From Muribaculum sp. (GTDB lineage: Bacteria; Bacteroidota; Bacteroidia; Bacteroidales; Muribaculaceae), in the NCBI GenBank assembly GCA_023667055.1, contig JAMPAV010000005.1, positions 22,476 through 86,475 of the forward strand: 64,000 nucleotides of DNA, written 5' to 3'. Shown piece after piece: positions 1 through 9,116 of the stretch; position 1 is the stretch's first letter; each line of letters starts with the position of its first letter. The notes below the pieces were generated by a model that saw only the letters and a program-made list of their open reading frames with translations, was not told where the DNA came from and searched no databases. A program made the translations under genes and the position numbers.

Positions 1-449
1 GCAATGGCTATCTGCTTCACGTCCATACGCTTCATCAGCCGATTGGTCTGGACTATCCCAAGTCCGGTAAGCACAAATGTCAGGAACATCACCCGGCTCA
101 TCGCCACCAGACGGTTATCGCCGAAAAAATCGGCAATATATGGTGCACAAGCATAAAGTAAGGCATATACAACCACGCTGACAGCAAGATTAAACCAAAA
201 GACAGTGCTGTAGTCTTCCTCATCCGGATTTTTTTTCTGGAGCAATGCCGAGCCGAAGCCGGAATCAACAAAAAGAATGGCAAAGGCCTGGAAAATTGCC
301 AATACTCCTACAAGGCCGAAGTCCTCCTTACTCAATAGAATGGCAAGAAATATCCCGCTGACTCCATAAAGAATCTGAGTGGAAATCCGGTCGATGGAAT
401 TCCACTTCAGAGTGCTTGCAGTCTTTCTTTTGAGTTCACTTTCCCCCAT
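1..449 (-). CDS. Lipopolysaccharide/oligosaccharide flippase, N-terminal part (cut by window edge)
   Basis: Only the first ~149 residues are inside the window; the C-terminal part lies before base 1. The protein begins MGESELKRKTASTLKWNSID and then shows hydrophobic segments with a conserved GFGSALLQKK stretch, as in the polysaccharide transport (Wzx/RfbX, MATE-like) family that flips lipid-linked sugars across the inner membrane. The start at 449 is an ATG 13 bases after the stop of the GIN-domain gene, in the same direction, so the two may be co-transcribed. A family-level call is safe; the substrate cannot be told. Confidence 0.8.
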   Translation of the reverse strand, partial: MGESELKRKTASTLKWNSIDRISTQILYGVSGIFLAILLSKEDFGLVGVLAIFQAFAILFVDSGFGSALLQKKNPDEEDYSTVFWFNLAVSVVVYALLYACAPYIADFFGDNRLVAMSRVMFLTFVLTGLGIVQTNRLMKRMDVKQIAI

Positions 450-462
450 CCCCACTCAATGT

Positions 463-1176
463 TTATTGCTTTTTACTTCCCTCTTCATCCCATTCCATCT
501 TGAAGAGTTTGGCACCGCCTTTCTTGTCTATTTCCGGATCACCCTTGTAATAAATCTTTGTGGTGCCGATTCCTCTGACCTTAAGTTCATTTACCGGCCA
601 GCAACCTATAGAGCCATTGCCAATAATGGGATTGCAATCAACCTCTGCGGCCTCCAGTCGGTCGGCCTGTATTGTGCCGCTTCCGTACATCTTGAATTTT
701 GCGATCTGGCAATGTCCTTCAATGCTGATGGTGCCGTTGCCGGTCTTGATGGCGGCGGATATCTTTGTGGCCTTAAGATTATTGGCCACTATTGTGCCAT
801 TGCCCATAAGTGTCAGGCTGATTTCACTGCAGGGTGCGGCCTGGTCTATTTTCAACGTTGATTCGGAGGAGATGCTTGCCTGTTTGAGGAAATCCGAATA
901 AACATAGAGCGTTGGCAATTCGGGATCGTCAACGTAGGATGTCTCGACCTGTATGCGCAGTTTATCGCCATTGCTATTGATGATGAATGCTTTGGCGTAT
1001 TTTTGGTCGCCCTCGTATCTCACACGGCTTGGAGTGCCATCACCTCCAATATAGATCACATTGACATTGTCATCTACTTGGATTTTGGAAAATTGGCCCA
1101 CTGGAAGTGTGAATTCTTTGGCACTGACAGTCAAAGCCACAAGAATAAATGCAATTATTGATGATATCTTTTTCAT
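463..1176 (-). CDS. Exported head GIN domain protein (DUF2807)
   Basis: The frame stays open to 1221, but the start at 1176 gives a clean signal peptide (MKKISSIIAFILVALTVSA, then KEFTL), so I chose it. The mature part is a repetitive beta-rich domain with recurring GNG(T/S)I motifs (GNGTIVANN, GNGTISIEG, GSGTIQADR, GNGSIG), characteristic of the DUF2807 'putative auto-transporter adhesin, head GIN domain' family. The function of that family is not established; members are predicted to lie in the periplasm or at the outer surface of Bacteroidetes. It lies 41 bases downstream of dusB and upstream of the flippase gene. Confidence 0.82.
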   Translation of the reverse strand: MKKISSIIAFILVALTVSAKEFTLPVGQFSKIQVDDNVNVIYIGGDGTPSRVRYEGDQKYAKAFIINSNGDKLRIQVETSYVDDPELPTLYVYSDFLKQASISSESTLKIDQAAPCSEISLTLMGNGTIVANNLKATKISAAIKTGNGTISIEGHCQIAKFKMYGSGTIQADRLEAAEVDCNPIIGNGSIGCWPVNELKVRGIGTTKIYYKGDPEIDKKGGAKLFKMEWDEEGSKKQ

Positions 1177-1217
1177 AATTATTGAAGTTTGAATACTGAT
1201 ATGACAATGTTTATGTG

Positions 1218-2201
1218 TCAAAGTTTAAAAAAGCGTTCCTCTATATATGATAACAAATCCTCCAGCTCTTTTTCCTTCTCCACCCTCAAAAGTCGTATGC
1301 GTGTCTCACGGAAATCCGGGATTCCCTTGAGTAGGGGAGTGGCTGCGAGATGCCGGCGCACGTGAAGTATCCCGCGGTATTCATCTATCCGGTCGATTGA
1401 TTCCCTGATTTGCCGACGAAGCAACGAAAATTTCTCCGCATCAGTGATTTCAGCAGTCTTGCCTGATTTCAGGAATTCAGTTACCTCGCGGAATATCCAT
1501 GGAGCCCCGAAACTTGCGCGACCGATCATCACACCATCCACCCCGTAAAGGTCGAAGGCATCCTTGGCCTGCTGTGGTGTCTTTATATCTCCGTTGCCGA
1601 TTATCGGTATCTCCATCCGAGGGTCGGCCTTGACTTCTCCAATAAGAGTCCAGTCGGCATCGCCGGTGTACATTTGAGAGCGGGTGCGTCCGTGTATGGT
1701 GAGGGCCTTAATGCCGCAGTCCTGGAGTCTTGGTGCCAAATCTGTGATTATTTTGTTTTCACAATCCCAGCCGAGACGAGTCTTGACCGTGACGGGAATG
1801 TTGACTGAACTCACCACGGCTTTGGTGATGGCAAGCAATTTTTCGGGGTCGCGAAGCATACCGGCACCCGCGCCCTTGGCAGCGACCTTCTTGACCGGAC
1901 ATCCGAAATTTATATCCAGTATGTCGGGCTGTGCGCTCTCCACCATCTTGGCCGCCTCCACCATGGCATCGGCATCGCGGCCATATATCTGTATGGCCAC
2001 CGGACGCTCCCTGTCGTCGATGGTGAGTTTGCGGGTCGTAGAGTTTATGTTTCTGACCAGTGCCTCTGCTGATACAAACTCAGTATATACGAGCGAAGCA
2101 CCTTGTTCGCGGCAGATTAGACGAAAAGACGGGTCTGTGACATCTTCCATCGGGGCAAGCATCACCGGACGCTCTCCCAATTCTATCTTGTCGATTCTCA
2201 T
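1218..2201 (-). CDS. dusB: tRNA-dihydrouridine synthase (DusB type)
   Basis: FMN enzyme that reduces specific uridines in the D-loop of tRNA using NADPH. Family motifs are clear: APMEDVTDPSFR near the N-terminus, the active-site cysteine region DINFGCPVKKV, KTRLGWD, the ALTIHGRTRSQMY loop, and IGNGDI / DGVMIGRASFGAPWIF for phosphate binding. The start at 2201 (MRIDKIELGERPVMLAP) overlaps the stop of the upstream M16 peptidase as ATGA, which argues for translational coupling and against the longer frame to 2222. About 327 residues, normal for the family. DusB rather than DusA/C is inferred from overall similarity. Confidence 0.92.
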   Translation of the reverse strand: MRIDKIELGERPVMLAPMEDVTDPSFRLICREQGASLVYTEFVSAEALVRNINSTTRKLTIDDRERPVAIQIYGRDADAMVEAAKMVESAQPDILDINFGCPVKKVAAKGAGAGMLRDPEKLLAITKAVVSSVNIPVTVKTRLGWDCENKIITDLAPRLQDCGIKALTIHGRTRSQMYTGDADWTLIGEVKADPRMEIPIIGNGDIKTPQQAKDAFDLYGVDGVMIGRASFGAPWIFREVTEFLKSGKTAEITDAEKFSLLRRQIRESIDRIDEYRGILHVRRHLAATPLLKGIPDFRETRIRLLRVEKEKELEDLLSYIEERFFKL

Positions 2202-3415
2202 AATATGGAAAGGCGGGAACATTGATTGCCCGCAAGCAGTTCGGCCACACTCCTCAGTTGATCTCCAGTCACAGTGCGAATGCGCTCTGCTGTGTGGCTT
2301 ATATCGTGTATCACCCCATAATGAAGCAGGCTTTTGCCCATCGACATAGCTATATGCTCACGATTGTCGCTGCTCACAAGCAGTTGACCGCAATACTGTG
2401 TCTTGATTTTCTCCAGAAGCCTCGGTGTCATTGTCTTCTGAGCAAGTTTGTCAAGCTCGCGTCTTGCTATCTGAAGGCATTTCTTCACGTTGTCCTTGTC
2501 ACAGCCAATGTAGATTGACAAAAGTCCCGTATCACTGAAATTGGAAATGAAACTATCCACAGTATAGACCAATCCTCTTTTCTCGCGCAATTCGCGGTTG
2601 AGAATGCTGCTCATGCATGGACCCCCGAGATAATTGTTGAGCAGATACAGTGCATATCGTCGGTCGTCATGACGGCTGAAGGTGCGTGCTCCATAAATGG
2701 TATGTGCCTGGAAACCGTTGTTGTCGATTACTTCATCAAATTGAGGCACAGCAGAGGGCACGATGCGTTCGCGCCGCTTATCTGCAAAATTGAGGATACC
2801 GAAATATCTGTCAACTTTTCGGATAATCTTTTCGGGGTCAACAGGTGCAGAAATATATACCACCATATTTCCGGGTGTATAATTCAGGTCGAGAAACTGT
2901 CTGCATTCCCTTCCGGTGAGTGCGTGAACACTTTCGGGCGTACCAAGTATATTGTGGGCAAGTTCATTTCCTGAGAAAATCCTTTCCTCATATTCATCAT
3001 ACACATTTTCAGATGGAGAGTCGAGATAGGATTTTATTTCCTCTACCACCACCTCCTGCTCCATGGCCACTTCGTGTTCGGGAAAAAGAGAATTTGCTAT
3101 AATGTCGGCAAGCAATTCCAATGCTCTGTCTTCATAGCCGGCGGGCGCTGACGTGTAGATAATGGTATCTTCTTTTGAAGTGCATGCATTCAGGTCGCCA
3201 CCAATACTTTCCATGCGAGAGGAAATGGCAGCGGAAGAACGCTTCCACGTTCCTTTGAAAATCGTGTGTTCCACAAAATGGGCCAGTCCATGGCGGTTTG
3301 GACCCTCATCCCGGCTTCCGCTGCCAACTGCCACGCCTATGTATGAAACCAAGGCATCGCATCTGTTGACCGCTACCCTGAGTCCGTTGTGTAAGGTATG
3401 TGTTGTATAATCCAT
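2198..3415 (-). CDS. M16 family zinc metallopeptidase (insulinase/processing-peptidase-like)
   Basis: About 405 residues, the single-chain size of bacterial M16B peptidases. The inverted zinc motif HxxEH is present at residues 46-50 (HFVEH, followed by TIFKGT), with the downstream helix EEIKSYLDSPSENVYDEYEE holding the third ligand region. The C-terminal half has the R/Y substrate-binding motif (REKRGLVYTVDSF). There is no signal peptide, so the sequence suggests a cytoplasmic enzyme. Its end overlaps the dusB start (ATGA), and ddh lies 17 bases upstream, so ddh, this gene and dusB look like one transcript. The physiological substrate is unknown. Confidence 0.9.
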   Translation of the reverse strand: MDYTTHTLHNGLRVAVNRCDALVSYIGVAVGSGSRDEGPNRHGLAHFVEHTIFKGTWKRSSAAISSRMESIGGDLNACTSKEDTIIYTSAPAGYEDRALELLADIIANSLFPEHEVAMEQEVVVEEIKSYLDSPSENVYDEYEERIFSGNELAHNILGTPESVHALTGRECRQFLDLNYTPGNMVVYISAPVDPEKIIRKVDRYFGILNFADKRRERIVPSAVPQFDEVIDNNGFQAHTIYGARTFSRHDDRRYALYLLNNYLGGPCMSSILNRELREKRGLVYTVDSFISNFSDTGLLSIYIGCDKDNVKKCLQIARRELDKLAQKTMTPRLLEKIKTQYCGQLLVSSDNREHIAMSMGKSLLHYGVIHDISHTAERIRTVTGDQLRSVAELLAGNQCSRLSIL

Positions 3416-3432
3416 GTTTTATTAACACATGC

Positions 3433-4329
3433 TTAGACAAGATGAGAGATAATGGTCTCGCGGTCGCCGGGGAGAAGATCTATCACCGGAATCTCAATCA
3501 TTGTGTAGGCTCCGGGAGCAAGACGCATGGCAGCGCGTGCCACACATACAAGCAACTGTGCTGTAAGAGCCGGATTATTTATCGACATATTGAATTCAAA
3601 CCGCTGGTTCTGTGTCTTTCCTGAAACTCCCTTGCGCACCATGTGGACTCCATGACCCATGTCCTTTACTTCATCCACACTTTCCACCGCCATGACATGC
3701 GTCTCATCAGAAGCAAAATAAGGATCCTCCTTCACTGCTTTTGCCACGTCTTCCAGCTTTGCGCCTTCTTCAAGCTCTACATACACCATGCGGCGATGCA
3801 TTCCGTCGCCTTTGGGCATCGTCATTGAGAGGGCATCTTTCACACCCGGCTTTGACTTAACGCATACGGTGTGACCCATGCTCATGCCCGGTCCGAAATT
3901 AGTGTAGGTGATACCTTTGGGCGCGGCCGCCTGCATCAGAGTGCGCACTACAGAGTCGCTGCCAGGATCCCAGCCTGCTGAAATCACCGACACTTTCCCG
4001 GCTTTCTTGGCAGCCGCGTCAAGACTGCGGCGAAGGTCGAGTATAGAGGTATGAATGTCGAAGCTATCGACCGTATTGATTCCCATGGCAAGGTACTGAA
4101 GAGCATATTTCTCCACCTCTCGTGTGGGAGTGCACAGGATGGCCACATCTACCGGTCCGAGGTCATGGATATCGGCGACTACCTTATATGGTTTCAGTTC
4201 ATCCGGAATTTCCGACACATTGCGGCGTACAATTCCGGCAATCTCAAAATCAGGGGCAGCCTCAAGCGCCTGCACTGTGAAGTGGCCTATATTGCCGTAG
4301 CCTACTACGGCAGCACGAATCTTAGTCAT
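3433..4329 (-). CDS. ddh: meso-Diaminopimelate D-dehydrogenase
   Basis: NADPH enzyme that converts L-tetrahydrodipicolinate and ammonia directly to meso-DAP for peptidoglycan and lysine. The N-terminus has a Rossmann motif AVVGYGNIGHFTVQALE. SAGWDPGSDSVVRTL, NFGPGMSMGHTVCVK and the DPYFASDETHVMAVESV segment match the Ddh family. The 298-residue length is usual for Bacteroidetes Ddh (about 300). It shares direction with the M16 peptidase 17 bases downstream. No other lysine-pathway gene is nearby, which is normal because this single enzyme replaces the succinylase or acetylase branches. Confidence 0.93.
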   Translation of the reverse strand: MTKIRAAVVGYGNIGHFTVQALEAAPDFEIAGIVRRNVSEIPDELKPYKVVADIHDLGPVDVAILCTPTREVEKYALQYLAMGINTVDSFDIHTSILDLRRSLDAAAKKAGKVSVISAGWDPGSDSVVRTLMQAAAPKGITYTNFGPGMSMGHTVCVKSKPGVKDALSMTMPKGDGMHRRMVYVELEEGAKLEDVAKAVKEDPYFASDETHVMAVESVDEVKDMGHGVHMVRKGVSGKTQNQRFEFNMSINNPALTAQLLVCVARAAMRLAPGAYTMIEIPVIDLLPGDRETIISHLV

Positions 4330-4363
4330 ATTAATTGGTCTTTATATTTTCAAATTTCTCTAT

Positions 4364-4390
4364 TCATGATACATCATGGTTCATCATGAT
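4364..4390. repeat. Short imperfect repeat of (A)TCATGA
   Basis: Three near copies of ATCATGA/TCATGA in 27 bases in the gap between ddh and the deacetylase gene. The motif is self-complementary, so it can also fold. No function is assigned. It resembles the other small intergenic repeats of this window only in being simple. Confidence 0.4.
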
Positions 4391-4401
4391 TTTACGTGGT
4401 C

Positions 4402-5031
4402 TCAGTGACTGCCTGTGGATGGCAACGCCTCTAAGGCATAACCGCGTTCCTTCAGCATTCTAAGGATGGGAGGTAGAGCGACCCGGAGTTTGTCGATCGA
4501 TTTAAGTGAATCGTGGAAATTTATGATACAACCCGGACGAACATACCTGCTGACTATATCAACAATCATGTCTGCCGTTTGGTCGGGGCGATAGTCGAGC
4601 GTATTGAGATCAAACATCACCACCTTGTAGCCTGCATCAGCAAGTGCCTTTTGTTGCGACGGCCACATAAGCCCGTGAGGCGGACGGAAAAGCTGCGAAT
4701 GCAGATATGTGTCGGCAAGTGCAACGTCGGCCATCAGGGTCTCTTTCGAGTCCTTATATGGAGGCCGGTGATGAAATGTATGGTTGCCTACCGCATGGCC
4801 GGTATCCTTCACCGCCTTAAGGAGCGCAGGATACTTCCGGGCGTTGTCGGCTACCATGAAGAAAGTGGCTTTGGCCTCAGACTCTTTTAGCATTGAAAGC
4901 AGATGGGGGGTTGATTCCGGAATAGGACCGTCGTCAAATGTAAGATATACGGAAGGCTTTTCGCTCCAGAGCCGAAATAATACGTCTCGGCGGAATGCGA
5001 AAAGCCGTAGTATCTTGGGAATGCGAATCAT
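4402..5031 (-). CDS. Polysaccharide deacetylase (NodB homology, CE4)
   Basis: 209 residues with all the landmark CE4 motifs: TFDDGP (catalytic base and metal Asp), NHTFHH (the HxxxH metal ligands), RPPHG (active-site groove) and FDLNTLDYRP. CE4 enzymes remove N-acetyl or O-acetyl groups from peptidoglycan, chitin-like or other polysaccharides in a metal-dependent way. No classical signal peptide is seen; the N-terminus is basic (MIRIPKILRLFAFRRDVLF) and could associate with the membrane. The start overlaps the stop of the DUF2723 gene as ATGA, so the two proteins are probably made together and may act in the same envelope-glycan pathway. The substrate is inferred only. Confidence 0.9.
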   Translation of the reverse strand: MIRIPKILRLFAFRRDVLFRLWSEKPSVYLTFDDGPIPESTPHLLSMLKESEAKATFFMVADNARKYPALLKAVKDTGHAVGNHTFHHRPPYKDSKETLMADVALADTYLHSQLFRPPHGLMWPSQQKALADAGYKVVMFDLNTLDYRPDQTADMIVDIVSRYVRPGCIINFHDSLKSIDKLRVALPPILRMLKERGYALEALPSTGSH

Positions 5032-8000
5032 AGACCCTGATGCGAATCGCTCAGGCGCTTGGCCCTTGCCTTGTCGAGTTTCTGATATTGCTCATACTTC
5101 TGGAGATTCTCCTCTTTTCCTCCACTCTGAAGATAGTATTCTATCACGGTGTATAGCACAGAGTCGATTTGTCGCTCATCTTCCGACCGGGCTGCATATT
5201 CATCAGGTGTCAGCGTTGCCATCTCATTGGCTATCTCACAATATTTGGCTATCTCAATCTCGAACTCCTGCCATGTGATACCGTCGGTGCCCGACTGCTG
5301 TGCGCTCTTTGCACCGAGATAGCGTTCGTATTGCTTTCTGAGGTCTTCCTCAGAAAGCCCGTTCTGCTTCAGCACTTCATCCACCTTCTTTGGGTCGCCG
5401 CCATATTTTTTGTATAGCTCAATGATGTGATAATACTGATATGGAATCAAAGAATTCTCATAGGTCAGGGAAGGACTGTAGCCAAAACTGATGCGGAGCA
5501 TGTCGTTGTAGTTGACATTTTGACTATATTTACTGATAAGACCGAGAAGTTGCTCGCGACCTTTCTCCAGACGCTTCTTATCGCCAAGCACACTTGGGTC
5601 GCCAAGCTCGCAATTGAGCTGTGCGAGGGAAATTGCAGTGGAAAGGGAATATGGAGCCACCTTGTCGCTTACCTTTGCCTCCACGAGGTCGGTCACTTCA
5701 GCAGACTGACGGTATTTCTCCTTTGCCTTCAAGCTGTCGCCCGATTCCATAGCCATGTCGCCCTCGGTCAGCAATTGGGATGCCACATCCACCATTGAAG
5801 TGCGGGTGGAGACAAGCATCCGCCGTGCCGTCTCATCATAATATATCTTGTTGCTGTCGGAAGCCTTGTCCGCTCCGCCCCATAGATAATTCTTCACCAC
5901 ATTGTATGCACGGTCGGTGCGCGGAGCCATGTCGGCCTGGATTGTAGGCACAAGCTGATGAACCATACCGGTGCTTCTTACGTAGGGTGTGAGTCCGAGA
6001 TGATAATCCGGGCCAACAGTAGAGCACCAATAGATTGGACGAGGCCAACCATTGGCAGCATTGGTGGCAATAATGTCATACATCAGTATTTCGCCAAGTC
6101 CTATATATCCTTTACCCATAAACGAACCAACCTGAGACAAATCAATCACTATCTCATCTTCTATCAGCAATGAGTCTTCAGGTGCGACAAGTCCGCGCTC
6201 CATTACAACTTTCTTATCCACAGGAATTGTAAGAGTGGATGCCGACAACATTGGATACCCATACTTGTTGTCGCCTTTGTTCGCATACAGTTGTCTGAGA
6301 GCGGTGAGCATGTCGGATTGTCCACCGCGTCCCGGAAGTGTCACGTCAAGTTGTCCGTAGGCATAATCCGATGGCTGTGCAGTGAAATCTACCGGGGCTG
6401 CCTCGTAACTCTGCATTCTCTGCTGGTTGGCATACCAGTCGGAGTTTAGATAACTTAAATTGATTATCTTCACATCCGGACGCACACCTTCCACTTCCTG
6501 TACATACCACAATGGGAAGGTATCGTTGTCACCATTGCAGAATACTATAGCGTTAGGTTCAAGACTATTCAGATAGTTGATGGCATAGTCGCGCATTGCG
6601 TATCGTCCGGAGCGGTCATGGTCGTCCCAAGTCTGCGACACCATCTGTAGCGGCACAAGCACAGATACGCCGGCGGCAGTCCATGCAAAAGCAGTCTTTA
6701 GATCTTTCTTCTTATTTACAGGCAGCATACACAGAAGTTTCCACAGACAAGCCACTCCCATGCCAATCCAGATTGCAAACGCATAGAAACTTCCGGCAAA
6801 CGCATAGTCACGCTCACGCGGCTGGTTGGGCACCTGATTGAGATAAAGCACGATTGCAATACCTGTCATGAAGAACAGGAAGAATACCACCCAGAACTGC
6901 TCGATGCCACGTCGCCCCTCGAACGACTGCCAACATAGGCCAAGCAGACCGAGCAAGAGGGGCAGCATATAGAATACGTTGTGTGCCGGATTGTTCTTGC
7001 CGAGGTCATCGGGCAACAGACTTTGGTCGCCTAATCGTGCGTTGTCGATAAACGGTATGCCTGAAATCCAGTTGCCCGCATCCAGTTCGCCAGCCTGATT
7101 GTTGATGTCGTTCTGTCGTCCTGCAAAGTTCCACATAAAGTAACGCATGTACATGTGGTTGAGCTGGTAGTTGAAGAAATATGCGAGGTTCTGGCTAAAT
7201 GAAGGTTTGAAGGCATATTTAGGCGGATATGCCACCCGTCCGGTCATCTCGTTATATTGAGGCTCGACATTGATGTCAAGTTCCGGTATCTCGTTTCCGT
7301 CACGGTCAATGGCATGAATCTCCACAAGGTTGGAACTTGTGGTGTCAAGGTTGACCCATTGCCGATATTGGCCTTCATGCTGGCGGCTGTAGATGCGCGG
7401 GAAAAGCATATTGAGTTCCGGATTATACACCGGTTCGGACTTGTAGTCTTTCTTCACGTAATAATCCTTGTGTGTTTCAGCAAGACGATTGTTGTCTGCA
7501 ATCTCATCCGTCGTAAGGAAGCCATATTCCGACTTTACCTTGGCGCCTTTCACACCCTTCACGTAGAGCGGCTTTCCGGGATTCACCACTGAATTATACT
7601 GAGGGGTGGTGAGGGTGATTGGATACCCGTCCTGTGTGTGCCCGAGAGTGTCAGTATATGCACCGACCTGCTGTTTCTGCACCTGAGAATATAGTGTCTC
7701 ACCATAAATCAGCGGATTTTCACCATATTGCTCGCGGTTAAGATAAGTGGCGAGGTCAAACACATTGTCGGGGGCATTCTGGTTCATCGGAGTGTCGGCT
7801 GTGGAGCGGATGAGAATCAGGGCATAACTGCTGTAGCCCACGAAAATCATGGCCATACTCCAGGTGACAAGGTTTAGCACCCGCACCGGCACGGCCTTTG
7901 CGAAATACCCCCACAACAAAGCTGCAAGCAATACCAACAAAAAGACACAAAGCCAGATTCCGTTTCCAATCCAAAGCACACCCGATACAACAACCGCAGT

Positions 8001-8897
8001 CATGAAAGAGATGCGTATCATGTTGGCGCTGTTCTGCTTCTTCATCGACCATATTGCCCAGACAAAAACAGCAAGCATCACCACAGCGTAGGCAAGGGCG
8101 CCGCTGTTGAAACCCATGCCAAGAGTATTGACGAAGAATAGTTCAAACTGCTGGGCCACCTTGATGAATCCCGGCACAAGTCCGTAGAGTACAAAGAAGA
8201 TTATAGCAAACGACACGAGGAGTGCAGCAAGCGATTTCTTCACGTTCATGTTCTTCCATTTGCGATATGCAAACACAAGCACGATGGCGGGGATACAGAG
8301 GAGATTGAGCAAATGGACGGCAACACTGACACCGATGATGTATGCGATAAGCACAAGGTATCTGTCGGCATTGGGCTGTCCGTAGCGATTCTCCCACTTC
8401 AGAATCAACCAGAACACGAGAGCCGTACAGAATGAAGAGAATGCATACACCTCACCTTCCACAGCAGAGAACCAGAAAGTGTCGCTCCAGGTGTAGGCGA
8501 GCGAACCGACGAGAGCCGAACCCATTATCACCACATATTTGGACATCGGCAATTCACCATCATAGTCATCTGCCACTATAAGACGGCGCACGAGATGGGA
8601 AATGGTCCAAAAAAGCAGCAGGATGGTCAGAGCCGACAGAAGCCCGCTCATGGCATTGACCATAAGAGGTATGTAGGTCGGATCGGGAGCGAAATTCACG
8701 AAGAAGCGACCCACAAGCATAAAAATCGGGTTGCCCGGCGGATGTCCGACCTCGAGTTTGTCAGCCTGGATGATAAACTCCCCGCAGTCCCAGTAGGAGG
8801 CGGTAGGCTCAAGCGTGAGCCAATAGGTGGCAAGTGCAATCAAGAAGACAAACCAGCCACCTATGTTGTTGATTAGATTGTATTTTTTCGTTATCAT
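5028..8897 (-). CDS. DUF2723 multi-membrane-pass protein (TMEM260/GT117-like)
   Basis: 1289 residues. The N-terminus (MITKKYNLINNIGGWFVFLI, then WLTLEPTASYWDCGEFI and KLEVGHPPGNPIF) is the DUF2723 signature. That domain is shared with human TMEM260, a protein O-mannosyltransferase placed in family GT117, and resembles GT-C enzymes with an acidic motif (DCGE) at the first periplasmic loop. A dozen or so hydrophobic segments fill residues 10-370 and 690-800, separated by large soluble segments. The C-terminal ~450 residues are soluble and partly helical. Role as a membrane glycosyltransferase using a lipid-linked sugar is inferred. It overlaps the deacetylase gene at its 3' end and has a good promoter match upstream. 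Confidence 0.85.
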   Translation of the reverse strand: MITKKYNLINNIGGWFVFLIALATYWLTLEPTASYWDCGEFIIQADKLEVGHPPGNPIFMLVGRFFVNFAPDPTYIPLMVNAMSGLLSALTILLLFWTISHLVRRLIVADDYDGELPMSKYVVIMGSALVGSLAYTWSDTFWFSAVEGEVYAFSSFCTALVFWLILKWENRYGQPNADRYLVLIAYIIGVSVAVHLLNLLCIPAIVLVFAYRKWKNMNVKKSLAALLVSFAIIFFVLYGLVPGFIKVAQQFELFFVNTLGMGFNSGALAYAVVMLAVFVWAIWSMKKQNSANMIRISFMTAVVVSGVLWIGNGIWLCVFLLVLLAALLWGYFAKAVPVRVLNLVTWSMAMIFVGYSSYALILIRSTADTPMNQNAPDNVFDLATYLNREQYGENPLIYGETLYSQVQKQQVGAYTDTLGHTQDGYPITLTTPQYNSVVNPGKPLYVKGVKGAKVKSEYGFLTTDEIADNNRLAETHKDYYVKKDYKSEPVYNPELNMLFPRIYSRQHEGQYRQWVNLDTTSSNLVEIHAIDRDGNEIPELDINVEPQYNEMTGRVAYPPKYAFKPSFSQNLAYFFNYQLNHMYMRYFMWNFAGRQNDINNQAGELDAGNWISGIPFIDNARLGDQSLLPDDLGKNNPAHNVFYMLPLLLGLLGLCWQSFEGRRGIEQFWVVFFLFFMTGIAIVLYLNQVPNQPRERDYAFAGSFYAFAIWIGMGVACLWKLLCMLPVNKKKDLKTAFAWTAAGVSVLVPLQMVSQTWDDHDRSGRYAMRDYAINYLNSLEPNAIVFCNGDNDTFPLWYVQEVEGVRPDVKIINLSYLNSDWYANQQRMQSYEAAPVDFTAQPSDYAYGQLDVTLPGRGGQSDMLTALRQLYANKGDNKYGYPMLSASTLTIPVDKKVVMERGLVAPEDSLLIEDEIVIDLSQVGSFMGKGYIGLGEILMYDIIATNAANGWPRPIYWCSTVGPDYHLGLTPYVRSTGMVHQLVPTIQADMAPRTDRAYNVVKNYLWGGADKASDSNKIYYDETARRMLVSTRTSMVDVASQLLTEGDMAMESGDSLKAKEKYRQSAEVTDLVEAKVSDKVAPYSLSTAISLAQLNCELGDPSVLGDKKRLEKGREQLLGLISKYSQNVNYNDMLRISFGYSPSLTYENSLIPYQYYHIIELYKKYGGDPKKVDEVLKQNGLSEEDLRKQYERYLGAKSAQQSGTDGITWQEFEIEIAKYCEIANEMATLTPDEYAARSEDERQIDSVLYTVIEYYLQSGGKEENLQKYEQYQKLDKARAKRLSDSHQGL

Positions 8898-8904
8898 AAT
8901 TTTG

Positions 8905-8932
8905 AGGTTTAAGGTTTAAGGTTTAGGGTTTA
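8905..8932. repeat. Heptanucleotide tandem array, AGGTTTA x3 + GGGTTTA
   Basis: Four perfect or one-off heptamers in the 5' leader of the DUF2723 gene, starting 8 bases upstream of its ATG. It belongs to the group of heptamer arrays seen at several gene junctions in the window (44632, 46341, 48047, 50807). Because it lies in the untranslated leader, copy-number change could alter translation, but that is conjecture. Confidence 0.8.
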
Positions 8933-8999
8933 ATTTGTTGACTGGAAAACCGGACTGCCTTAAACATCATACCTGAAATCAAGTTTGTGATATTATCTT

Positions 9000-9032
9000 G
9001 CAAATTTAATATTTTTTTGTCATACGGCAAAA
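9000..9032 (-). promoter_or_regulatory. Bacteroidetes-type promoter for the DUF2723-deacetylase operon
   Basis: On the minus strand a TTTTG -33 box (9028-9032) is followed, after 19 bases, by TAAATTTGC (9000-9008), a full match to the TAnnTTTG -7 consensus. Predicted transcription start near 8994, giving a leader of about 95 bases that contains the heptamer array. Confidence 0.6.
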
Positions 9033-9034
9033 AA

Positions 9035-9067
9035 GTTTTCATCGTTTCCGCCGTTTTCATCGTTTCC
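9035..9067. repeat. Two 15-bp direct repeats with an 18-bp period
   Basis: GTTTTCATCGTTTCC occurs at 9035-9049 and again at 9053-9067, immediately upstream of the predicted promoter of the DUF2723 gene. It could be a paired protein-binding site or just a short satellite; the sequence alone does not decide. The rest of the gap 8898-9116 shows nothing else. Confidence 0.55.
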
Positions 9068-9116
9068 AGCGATTCTTTGCAGCCTTCGCATTGTCACAGA
9101 TTATTCACTCACGGTA

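Noticed and set aside
379..861. Plus-strand frame with repeated INLCG-like segments
   Set aside because: It lies antisense to the GIN-domain gene; the repetition is the shadow of the repeated GNGTI units. No start signals and no family resemblance.
8934..9051. 39-codon minus-strand frame starting ATGAAAACT
   Set aside because: It overlaps the predicted promoter of the DUF2723 gene, has no conserved features and ends in the heptamer array.
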